Below are positions 6,779 through 12,364 of a stretch of 12,364 bases of DNA, one piece after another; positions within the stretch are counted from its first letter, which is position 1, and each line of letters starts with the position of its first letter. Under the pieces are notes generated by a model. That model made no database searches and had not been told where the DNA came from. It saw only the letters and a list, made by a program, of their open reading frames with translations. The stretch lies in assembly GCA_013331225.1 (NCBI GenBank), contig DUGV01000250.1, positions 2,338 through 14,701 of the forward strand, read 5' to 3'. This DNA comes from Methanolinea sp. Lineage in GTDB: Archaea; Halobacteriota; Methanomicrobia; Methanomicrobiales; Methanospirillaceae. A program made the position numbers and the translations under genes.

Positions 6779-7681
6779 ATGATCACCTTCCTTTCCGGGG
6801 GAACCGGGACCCCCAAGCTGGTCCGGGGCATGAGGCGGCATGTTCCCGACCACGAGATCTCCGTCGTTGTCAACACCGCCGAGGACCTGTGGATGAGCGG
6901 GAACTTCCTGTCGCCCGACATCGATACCCTGATCTACCTCTTCTCGGGACTGCTCAACACCACGTCGTGGTGGGGGCAGGAGGGGGACACGTTCACCACC
7001 CACGATGAACTGACGCGCCTGGACAGCGGTGAATACGTCGCCATAGGCGACCGCGACCGGGCCATCCATATCCTGCGGGGAGAACTCCTGAGGAGGGGGA
7101 TGAACCTCACCAGAGCGACCGCGCACCTGTGCGCGTCCCTCAAGGTCAGGGCACAGGTCCTGCCCATGACGAATACCCAGGTCGAGACCATCATCATGAC
7201 GGGTGGGCGCGAAATTCACTTCCAGGAGTACTGGGTCAGGCACAGGGGAACGCTCCCTGTCGACGAGGTAAAGAGGAGATGGGAGACGCCTCCCGCGGCC
7301 ACCCCCGAGGTCCTCTCCGCGATCAATTCCGCGGAGGCGGTGATCATCGGGCCCAGCAACCCAATCACCAGCATCCTGCCTATCCTTGAATGCGGGGGAG
7401 TCGTTGAAGCCCTGGAAAGCGTGCCGGTGGTCGCAGTGAGCCCCTTCATCGGGGATGCGCCGGTAAGCGGGCCTGCCGCCGCATTGATGCGTGCAAGGGG
7501 GTTTGCCCCCGATTCTGCCGCAACGAGGGATCTCTATGCCAGGTTCCTGGACTTCTTCGTACAGGACACGCGGGACACGGTGGGCGTTCCAGGCGCGACC
7601 CGGATGGACACGCTGATGAACCGCGAGGGGGTCGACGAGTCACTTGCCGCAGGGATTCTCTCCCTTGTACGGGGGACGTGA
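6779..7681 (+). CDS. cofD: 2-phospho-L-lactate transferase, coenzyme F420 biosynthesis
   Basis: CofD joins a GDP-activated 2-phospholactate unit to the deazaflavin Fo, giving F420-0, the redox carrier central to methanogenesis. The 300-residue length is normal for the family. Visible signatures are the N-terminal nucleotide-binding loop FLSGGTGTPKL (residues 4-14), VVNTAEDLWMSG then SPDIDTLIY (30-53, with the conserved aspartates), GDRDRAIHILR (90-100), IIGPSNPITSILPIL (189-203) and SPFIGDAPVSGPA (221-233). MITFLSGGTG is the canonical start, so ATG 6779 is secure even though no good ribosome site precedes it; a leaderless message is likely. It is divergent from the HD gene. The downstream HEAT gene is on the same strand after 80 bp. 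No other F420 gene is in the window. Confidence 0.95.
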   Translation: MITFLSGGTGTPKLVRGMRRHVPDHEISVVVNTAEDLWMSGNFLSPDIDTLIYLFSGLLNTTSWWGQEGDTFTTHDELTRLDSGEYVAIGDRDRAIHILRGELLRRGMNLTRATAHLCASLKVRAQVLPMTNTQVETIIMTGGREIHFQEYWVRHRGTLPVDEVKRRWETPPAATPEVLSAINSAEAVIIGPSNPITSILPILECGGVVEALESVPVVAVSPFIGDAPVSGPAAALMRARGFAPDSAATRDLYARFLDFFVQDTRDTVGVPGATRMDTLMNREGVDESLAAGILSLVRGT

Positions 7682-7716
7682 AAGGCCGGTTTTACTTCCC
7701 CCGGCAACAAAAAGGG

Positions 7717-7722
7717 TTTTTT
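7717..7722 (+). other. T6 run after cofD: terminator or TATA-like element
   Basis: TTTTTT lies 36 bases after the cofD stop and about 42 bases before the ATG of the HEAT gene. It could end cofD transcripts, or (reading GTTTTTTACC) act as a TATA-like element with a start near 7746. That would leave a 16-base leader holding the purine-rich GAGGAAGAGGA. The sequence alone does not decide. Confidence 0.35.
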
Positions 7723-7761
7723 ACCTGCGCGGCAGACACAGGTGTGAGGAAGAGGACCCGG

Positions 7762-9024
7762 ATGAGCATCTTTCGATCACTCAAGGGAGCGCTTGGCGGG
7801 GATAGCGCGCACCAGATGGACGAGGTGGAGAGGGAGGACGTGGAGAGCGTGAGGAGGGCACTCGCCTACGGGGACGTGGAGGCCCGCTGGAACGCGATCC
7901 GGGCGGCAGGTGAACTCGGGGACGCCTTCATCGACCCGCTTGTCAATGCCCTGAAAGACGAGCACTGGATTGTCCGGAGGGGTGCAGGGGAGACCCTTGC
8001 CAGGATCGGCCTCCCTGCCGTGCCCCCTCTCATCGAGATGCTGGGAAGCGAAGACGAGTCGGTCCGCCAGGAGGCCATGCGTGCATGTGCACGTGCAGGG
8101 GAGCCTGCCGTGGACTCGCTGATACGTGCCCTCTCCCGTGAGAACCCCGCGATACGCCGCGGTGCCGCCGAGATACTGGGGGAGATGCAGGTCCAGGCCG
8201 CAACCGGACCGCTGATCGAGACACTGAAGGACAGCGACCCTGGCGTGCGGCGGGAGGCGGCGGCGGCCCTGAAACTGCTTGGGAGCGAGGAGGCGATCGC
8301 CCCGCTCATAAGCCTTCTCGGCGACGAGTCCGGCTATGTCCGCATCTCCGCGGCCGAGGCGCTCTGTTCCCTGGGAGGAAGGAGCATCGACCCCCTTGTG
8401 GCGGCTCTCGCCCACCCGCAGCCCGAGATCCGTCAGCGTGCGGGGCTTGCGCTCGCCTCGATCGGCACCCTCGCGGTGGAACCGCTCATCGCGGCACTCA
8501 GCCACGGGGACTCACTGGTCAGGCAGGGCGCAGCGGGAGTGCTCGGGAGGATCGGGGACCCGCGGGCCATACCCGGGCTGATTCGGGTCCTCGGCGATAA
8601 GGAGAGGAAAGTCCGCCAGGAGGCGGTCAGGGCGCTTGCCGCGCTCGGGTATCCCGCAATCACCCCCCTCGTGGCAGCGTTCCGGGAGGGTGACGTGGTG
8701 GTGCGGAACTGCACCATGGAAGCGCTCTGGCTCATAGGGGGGCCGGCCACCCGCCCGCTTCTCGAGCTCCTCTCAGACCAGAACTCAGAGGTCCGCAGGA
8801 GGACCGCGCTCCTTCTCGGGGAGATAGGCGACGCAGCCGCAGTCGACGGGCTCACCAGGCTCCTGTCCGACCAGGTGCCATCGGTCCGGAGAGAGGGGTT
8901 CGAGGCGCTTGAGAAGATAAGGAAGAAGCAGGGAGAGGGATCGCTCGGTACCGGACCTGTCCCCCGGCAACCGGACCAGGATCCGGAGAAGCAGGGAGAA
9001 GGGAAGAAGCCTGGCTCATGGTGA
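7762..9024 (+). CDS. Soluble HEAT-repeat protein (PBS-lyase HEAT-like repeats)
   Basis: The 420-residue protein is almost entirely a HEAT solenoid: about eleven full repeats of 30-31 residues from about residue 33 to 380, plus a partial last one. Typical second-helix motifs are VRRGAGETLARIG, IRRGAAEILGEM, VRREAAAALKLLG, VRQGAAGVLGRIG and VRRRTALLLGEIG, alternating with first-helix motifs such as AIAPLISLLGDE. The tail (about 390-420) is hydrophilic and low in complexity, with KQGEG twice. No catalytic or membrane segment is present, so a protein-binding scaffold is the safest reading. Some relatives act on phycobilin, but that role does not fit a methanogen. ATG 7762 follows a purine-rich GAGGAAGAGGA. 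An upstream GTG at 7678 would overlap the cofD stop but adds a stretch unlike a HEAT protein. Confidence 0.88.
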   Translation: MSIFRSLKGALGGDSAHQMDEVEREDVESVRRALAYGDVEARWNAIRAAGELGDAFIDPLVNALKDEHWIVRRGAGETLARIGLPAVPPLIEMLGSEDESVRQEAMRACARAGEPAVDSLIRALSRENPAIRRGAAEILGEMQVQAATGPLIETLKDSDPGVRREAAAALKLLGSEEAIAPLISLLGDESGYVRISAAEALCSLGGRSIDPLVAALAHPQPEIRQRAGLALASIGTLAVEPLIAALSHGDSLVRQGAAGVLGRIGDPRAIPGLIRVLGDKERKVRQEAVRALAALGYPAITPLVAAFREGDVVVRNCTMEALWLIGGPATRPLLELLSDQNSEVRRRTALLLGEIGDAAAVDGLTRLLSDQVPSVRREGFEALEKIRKKQGEGSLGTGPVPRQPDQDPEKQGEGKKPGSW

Positions 9025-9042
9025 GGGAAAACCAGGGGAATA

Positions 9043-9552
9043 TCAGGGACGAAGCGTAAACCGGGAGGTGAGAAGGGATGCCGGGACCTCGATCCCCTGC
9101 ACCCTCACCAGGTACTCGTCCGGCTCCCATCCCCGGGTATCGATTGTAAAGGACCACGCATTCGGCAGCCCATTCTTCCCTGCCACGACTTCCACGACAC
9201 CGGAACTCCCTGATACTGCGACCTGCTCACCCTTCCGCGTGGGTCCAAACGAGACCGGGATAACCTCGACCAGGAGGTGATTTCCTGGCGAGAGGTTCGT
9301 GGTCCCTGCAAGGAGTATCCGGTCTCCCGCCCAAAACTCGCCTCCCGGCAGGAAAGTCAGGGTCATGTTCGCCGGTCCTGCAGCCACCTCCACCTCCACT
9401 CCCACGGCCGTGCCGTGGGGAGAGGGGAGCCCCGCGGGGGGAGGGGTGGGAACTTCTCCCAATTCCGTTCCCGGCTGCATGAGGCACCCTGAGAACGCAG
9501 CTGGCAGCAGTACCGTGATCATGACGAGTGCCAGGATCTCTGGGATGTGCAT
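9043..9552 (-). CDS. Lipoprotein with a DUF3821-like surface domain
   Basis: The 169-residue product begins MHIPEILALVMITVLLPAAF and has a lipobox-like FSGC with Cys 23, so it is probably exported and lipid-anchored on the outer face of the membrane. A Pro-rich spacer follows (35-45). Residues 60-169 form one beta-rich domain with FWAGDRILLAGTTNLSPGN, LLVEVIPVSFGPT, VVAGKNGLPNAWSFTIDT and EPDEYLVRVQGIE. This strongly recalls the DUF3821-type domain common in surface proteins of Methanomicrobiales; that match is from memory. ATG 9552 was chosen because it starts the signal peptide and lies at leaderless spacing from a TATA-like box. The frame stays open further upstream to 9690, but those residues are Arg- and Pro-rich and do not fit a signal sequence. 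It converges on the HEAT gene with an 18-bp gap. Confidence 0.75.
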   Translation of the reverse strand: MHIPEILALVMITVLLPAAFSGCLMQPGTELGEVPTPPPAGLPSPHGTAVGVEVEVAAGPANMTLTFLPGGEFWAGDRILLAGTTNLSPGNHLLVEVIPVSFGPTRKGEQVAVSGSSGVVEVVAGKNGLPNAWSFTIDTRGWEPDEYLVRVQGIEVPASLLTSRFTLRP

Positions 9553-9572
9553 GATCAAGAGGGGGCATGACA

Positions 9573-9580
9573 GGATAAAG
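9573..9580 (-). promoter_or_regulatory. Candidate TATA box, leaderless spacing, for the lipoprotein gene
   Basis: The minus strand reads CTTTATCC, centred about 25 bases from the A of ATG 9552. That is the distance expected between an archaeal TATA box and its transcription start, so the message would begin at the start codon. This supports the chosen start over longer ones. Confidence 0.45.
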
Positions 9581-9621
9581 AAGGTTCGGGGGCCGGTTCG
9601 TGCCCTGTCCCGTGGCACCCC

Positions 9622-9659
9622 GCATGCATTGACGATACCCATAAGGCCATGGCATGCAT
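9622..9659. repeat. Two GCATGCAT copies exactly 30 bp apart
   Basis: GCATGCAT occurs at 9622-9629 and again at 9652-9659, same face of the helix if spacing is about three turns. Each contains palindromes (GCATGC, ATGCAT), and the second overlaps a further palindrome GCCATGGC at 9646-9653. They lie between the divergent lipoprotein and MNT-HEPN genes, ending 32 bases before the latter's ATG. An operator is possible but not shown. Confidence 0.35.
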
Positions 9660-9691
9660 AGGAATGAGGAGAAGGAGGGATTGGGTGCACA

Positions 9692-10342
9692 ATGCCGCCA
9701 CAGGAGAGACCGTCAACCAGGGAAGAGGTTATCCTCGTCCTGAATGAAAAGTTCGCAGTGATGCGCAGGCTTTACGGGGTAAAGAAGATAGGGCTCTTCG
9801 GTTCTGTCGCCCGCGGTGATGAACGGCCGGAAAGCGACGTGGACATCGAGGTCGAGTTCGAGTCGGGGATGGACACCTATGCAAACTACATCGGGCTCTC
9901 ACTGTACCTGGACGAGCTTTTAGTGAGGAGGGTGGACCTTGTCATGTCCCGCGTCCTTGCCTCGTACCTCCGTCCGGAACTTGGGGCCGAATTTGCCGCG
10001 CTCTCCCGCGACAAGGTGTATCTCGGCCAGATCCTTGACGAGATCGCCTATCTCTCCCACCGGACAAAGGGTGTCTCGGCCAAGGACTTCCAGAAAGACG
10101 AGACCCTCAGGCGTGCGGTCACACGGAGCATGGAGATCATCGGGGAGGCGGCGGCGAGGGTATCGGGCGCGTGCAGGCAGGACTCGCGCGGGGTTTCCTG
10201 GAATGAACTCGAGGGCCTCCGCACCCGGCTGATCCACCCCTATTTCTCCCCTGACTGGGGCCTCGTATGGAACGTGCTGAATGTCTATCTCCCCACAGTT
10301 GAGCCTGCAATCAGGAAACTCCACGCCCGCCTGGCAAGGTGA
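9692..10342 (+). CDS. MNT nucleotidyltransferase-HEPN fusion (MntA-HepT type toxin-antitoxin in one chain)
   Basis: This 216-residue protein joins two domains normally encoded by separate overlapping genes. Residues 1-105 are a minimal nucleotidyltransferase: GLFGSVARGDERPESDVDIEVEF carries the GS pair (37-38) and metal-binding Asp 49 and Asp 51, with the third Asp at 82 in RRVDLVMSR. Residues about 106-216 are a HEPN domain of the HepT/DUF86 class, with the RNase motif R-x4-H-x-Y as Arg 177, His 182 and Tyr 184 in RTRLIHPYF. In two-gene systems MntA blocks the HepT RNase by adding AMP to that tyrosine; all these residues are retained here, so both activities may survive in cis. The usual Asn after the motif Arg is Thr. 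GGAGGG lies about 12 bases before ATG 9692. A filament or DNA-repair role is not suggested by anything seen. Confidence 0.88.
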   Translation: MPPQERPSTREEVILVLNEKFAVMRRLYGVKKIGLFGSVARGDERPESDVDIEVEFESGMDTYANYIGLSLYLDELLVRRVDLVMSRVLASYLRPELGAEFAALSRDKVYLGQILDEIAYLSHRTKGVSAKDFQKDETLRRAVTRSMEIIGEAAARVSGACRQDSRGVSWNELEGLRTRLIHPYFSPDWGLVWNVLNVYLPTVEPAIRKLHARLAR

Positions 10343-10381
10343 GACCCCCTTTCTTTCGGCTGGATCCTTCTGTTTGGTATC

Positions 10382-10391
10382 GTTTATGTAT
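10382..10391 (+). promoter_or_regulatory. Possible TATA box upstream of the 326-residue gene
   Basis: The sequence GTTTATGTAT lies about 75 bases before ATG 10462 and predicts a start near 10412, hence a leader of about 50 bases. Close to that start an inverted repeat CATCT-AATTG-AGATG (10409-10423) is seen. Both are weak individually. A T-rich stretch at 10350-10357 after the MNT-HEPN stop could end the previous transcript. Confidence 0.3.
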
Positions 10392-10461
10392 CATCGGTGA
10401 CGAAGTTACATCTAATTGAGATGCGACCCGGTCCGGCATGCCTTCTCGCTGGAAGTGACGG

Positions 10462-11442
10462 ATGACCCAGTCCTACAACCTCTCCCCTGTCCTGCGCGAA
10501 CTCCTTGAGTTCGCAGAAACGTCCCTTGGGACCGAGATCCAGCTCGTCAGGCGGACCGACGTTCCACCCCAGGGTGTCCTTATCGACGATTTCACGTTCG
10601 GGACCGGGAAGCACGTGATCGCATTCTCAAGCTCCCAGCTCGGGATGCTCAAGGATTATACCATCTGCCGCCACTGCCTGGAGCTGCTCGCAAAGGGGTG
10701 TGCCGCCCAACACAATGAATACCGGGTCATCTCCTTCTCAAAGGACTGTGCGCTCCCCGCCTGCAGGCAGGTCTATCTCGACATCCTCAAGGACGAAGGT
10801 ACCCGGAACCTTGCGGTCTGGAGGAAGAAGCAGCTCGTCTTCCTCCTCTACATGCTCTTTCACGAGGCATTCTCGGACCTTCCGCTCACCCTCCTCGCAA
10901 ACATCGTGATTGCCAGGAGATACCCCGTCATCCGGAACGCACAGGTCTACTTCCTCTTAAAAGAGAGCATGCGTGACATGCACGACCTGGTGCCGGTCAA
11001 GGAATTTCTGCCCCAGCGCTTTTTTGTCCTTCATAACGGGATGTATTATGCAAGGGACATGCTGCTCGCCTACGTGCTCTCCGAATATAAGCTGAACCCG
11101 GTCATCAACATCCCCGAGCTCCAGCGGTTCAGGAACCTGGACGTCAAGGAGATGATGAGCCACCGCTGGAGCCGTTCCCCATGGTACCATACCAAGATGG
11201 TGGGCGATGCACTCTCGAACATCCTCAAGCTGACCGTCACCATGGACATGGAACGCGACCTGGACGCGGGATATTTCCAGGAGCTCTTCGCGCTTTCACG
11301 GGAGATGCTCTCCCGCTGGTGGGTGATGATGGGGATGCAGGACTGGTATGTCTGGGAGAGCCCCGGGCACCTGAAAGCCGCGGTTGCCGCGCAGGCCGGC
11401 ATGGAGGAGGCCATCAGGCAGGAGATATTCGGGACCGAATGA
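10462..11442 (+). CDS. Unrecognised 326-residue protein with clustered cysteines
   Basis: I do not recognise this protein. It looks soluble, with no signal peptide or clear membrane helix. Five cysteines are packed into residues 69-101: Cys 69 and Cys 72 in ICRHCLELL, Cys 80, Cys 96 and Cys 101. This could be a metal site, with His 71 and His 84 nearby. The middle (125-165) is hydrophobic and helical and includes LLYMLFHEAFSDLPLTLLAN with an HE pair at 134-135, but it lacks the full HExxH zinc-protease signature. The C-terminal third is rich in Met, Trp and His (SHRWSRSPWYHTKM, REMLSRWWVMMGMQDWYVW). GGAAGTGA, one base from the ideal GGAGGTGA, lies three bases before ATG 10462. It follows the MNT-HEPN gene by 119 bp on the same strand. 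A degenerate metallopeptidase is one guess; I give it little weight. Confidence 0.8.
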   Translation: MTQSYNLSPVLRELLEFAETSLGTEIQLVRRTDVPPQGVLIDDFTFGTGKHVIAFSSSQLGMLKDYTICRHCLELLAKGCAAQHNEYRVISFSKDCALPACRQVYLDILKDEGTRNLAVWRKKQLVFLLYMLFHEAFSDLPLTLLANIVIARRYPVIRNAQVYFLLKESMRDMHDLVPVKEFLPQRFFVLHNGMYYARDMLLAYVLSEYKLNPVINIPELQRFRNLDVKEMMSHRWSRSPWYHTKMVGDALSNILKLTVTMDMERDLDAGYFQELFALSREMLSRWWVMMGMQDWYVWESPGHLKAAVAAQAGMEEAIRQEIFGTE

Positions 11443-11457
11443 CAGAGTGAGGTGACC

Positions 11458-11474
11458 ACCCAGGATGCCTGGGT
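11458..11474 (+). terminator. Hairpin after the 326-residue gene
   Basis: A perfect 7-bp stem ACCCAGG/CCTGGGT with a three-base loop lies 15 bases after the stop at 11442 and is followed by TTT and a run of seven C. It probably ends or stabilises the upstream transcript. A better T-tract is lacking. Confidence 0.4.
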
Positions 11475-11498
11475 TTCCCCCCCGGTCCCGTGGTTCTC

Positions 11499-11516
11499 TT
11501 CCTGCCAGGGCAGGAA
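11499..11516. repeat. Second inverted repeat before aspS
   Basis: TTCCTGC-CAGG-GCAGGAA forms a 7-bp stem with a four-base loop. It lies upstream of the predicted aspS promoter, so it more likely belongs to the 3' end of the preceding transcript or to an operator than to the aspS leader. Confidence 0.4.
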
Positions 11517-11521
11517 AACAA

Positions 11522-11529
11522 GATTATCA
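11522..11529 (+). promoter_or_regulatory. Possible TATA-like box for aspS
   Basis: GATTATCA, close to the GATTTATCA boxes seen elsewhere in the window, lies about 32 bases before ATG 11558. It predicts a start near 11552 and a leader of about six bases, consistent with the absence of a ribosome site before that ATG. Confidence 0.35.
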
Positions 11530-11557
11530 ATCACGGACCATAGGTATTGGATTTCAT

Positions 11558-12364
11558 ATGCGGATACCTATACAGGAGGTGACTCCCGGCGTGGAAAGGG
11601 CAGAGATCGTGGGTTTCGTGCACGAGTTGCGGGACCTTGGAGGACTGTCCTTCCTGCTCGTCAGGGATCGCACAGGGATCATCCAGGTGACCGTCCCCAA
11701 GAAGAAAGTCCCGGAGGCCGTGCTCTCCGCAGTCCGTCTGGTCTCCCGCGAGTCCGTGGTGAGGGTGGCAGGGACCGTGAAGGCCATCGACAAAGCACCG
11801 GGCGGCAGGGAGCTGGTCCCCGAGACCTTCGAGATTGTGAGCCTCGCAGAGAGCCCGCTCCCCCTTGATGTCGTGGAGAAGGTACCCGCAGAACTGGATA
11901 CCAGGCTCGATTCGCGCTTCCTTGATGCGAGGCGTCCCAGGGTTGCTGCGGTCTTCCAGGTCAGGAACGCCTGCATGCGGGCGATATACGAACACCTCTT
12001 CTCTTCCGGGTTCATCCAGATCACTACGCCCAAGGTGGTGGCCGCGGCAACCGAGGGGGGGACCGAGCTCTTCCCCATCGCGTACTTCGAGAAGGAGGCG
12101 TTCCTGAACCAGAGCCCCCAGCTTTACAAGCAGATGATGATGGGGGCTGGATTTGAGAAGGTCTTCGAGATCGGACCAATCTTCCGGGCTGAGGAGCATA
12201 ACACCACGAAACACTTAAACGAGGCGACCTCGATCGACGTCGAGGTCTCGTACGCCGACCACCACCAGGTGATGGCGCTCCTCGAAGAGATCGTCATCGC
12301 GGCATACCGGCGGGTCGACTCTGAATGCCGCCCGTTTCTTGAACTGCTGGACCTCCCCGATTTC
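11558..12364 (+). CDS. aspS: Aspartyl-tRNA synthetase, archaeal type, N-terminal part (cut by right window edge)
   Basis: The first 269 codons are present and the frame is open to the edge. Residues 1-103 form the OB-fold anticodon-binding domain (GFVHELRDLGGLSFLLVRDRTG). The class II catalytic domain starts near 128 with the motif 1 region (FLDARRPRVAAVFQVRNACMRAI), then TEGGTELFPIAYFEKEAFLNQSPQLYKQMMM in pieces, and motif 2 FRAEEHNTTKHLNEAT near 209-224. His 22 sits where discriminating archaeal enzymes have Trp (WVWE), and Pro 81 appears to align with their Lys; both are the residues of non-discriminating enzymes. Such an AspRS also makes Asp-tRNA(Asn), which GatCAB then amidates. ATG 11558 was chosen for family length. 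GTG at codon 12 follows a perfect GGAGGTGA (11575-11582) and is a real alternative start. Confidence 0.93.
   Translation, partial: MRIPIQEVTPGVERAEIVGFVHELRDLGGLSFLLVRDRTGIIQVTVPKKKVPEAVLSAVRLVSRESVVRVAGTVKAIDKAPGGRELVPETFEIVSLAESPLPLDVVEKVPAELDTRLDSRFLDARRPRVAAVFQVRNACMRAIYEHLFSSGFIQITTPKVVAAATEGGTELFPIAYFEKEAFLNQSPQLYKQMMMGAGFEKVFEIGPIFRAEEHNTTKHLNEATSIDVEVSYADHHQVMALLEEIVIAAYRRVDSECRPFLELLDLPDF

Noticed and set aside
9553..9690. N-terminal extension of the lipoprotein to 9690
   Set aside because: The extra 46 residues are Pro- and Arg-rich, would bury the signal peptide, and overlap the upstream region of the divergent gene. ATG 9552 fits both the signal peptide and the TATA spacing.
10462..11442. 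Zinc metallopeptidase call for the 326-residue protein
   Set aside because: Only an isolated HE pair at 134-135 is present, with no HExxH and no plausible downstream ligand, so I left the function open.
1..12364. CRISPR array, tRNA, rRNA or insertion sequence
   Set aside because: I read the intergenic gaps on both strands and saw no regularly spaced repeats, tRNA cloverleaf with a TTC-type arm, rRNA segment or transposase. All gaps are shorter than 150 bp.

Overview
The window looks like chromosomal DNA from a GC-rich methanogenic archaeon, most likely of the order Methanomicrobiales. Several things point this way: a CofD for coenzyme F420 synthesis; the UbiD-type decarboxylase plus aconitase-X pair of the archaeal mevalonate pathway; an archaeal-type AspRS; an archaeal DUF432 protein; a lipoprotein resembling the DUF3821 surface proteins of Methanomicrobiales; and TATA-like boxes upstream of genes. 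I cannot name a genus. I see no insertion sequence, tRNA, rRNA or CRISPR array.

Layout. Bases 1-2368 (minus strand) form an operon-like run: a membrane-anchored HEAT-repeat protein, then a DUF432 protein, then an MscS-family channel cut by the left edge. A double hairpin (2405-2449) separates it from 2453-4878 (minus), where a UbiD-family decarboxylase and the large subunit of phosphomevalonate dehydratase overlap as ATGA. Together they account for two successive steps of the archaeal mevalonate pathway; the dehydratase small subunit is not in the window. Bases 4998-6727 (minus) carry an HD phosphohydrolase followed by a small single-pass membrane protein of unknown function, ending in a T-rich tract.

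A short AT-rich island separates the HD gene from the divergent plus-strand genes cofD (6779-7681) and a soluble protein of about twelve HEAT repeats (7762-9024). A lipoprotein gene (9043-9552, minus) converges on the latter. Bases 9692-11442 (plus) look the most accessory: a single-chain fusion of an MNT nucleotidyltransferase and a HEPN domain (a MntA-HepT toxin-antitoxin pair in one polypeptide), then a 326-residue protein I do not recognise. The right edge cuts aspS, whose sequence fits a non-discriminating AspRS.

The items most worth following up are the MNT-HEPN fusion, the membrane-HEAT/DUF432/MscS group as a possible membrane-stress module, and the unrecognised 326-residue protein.
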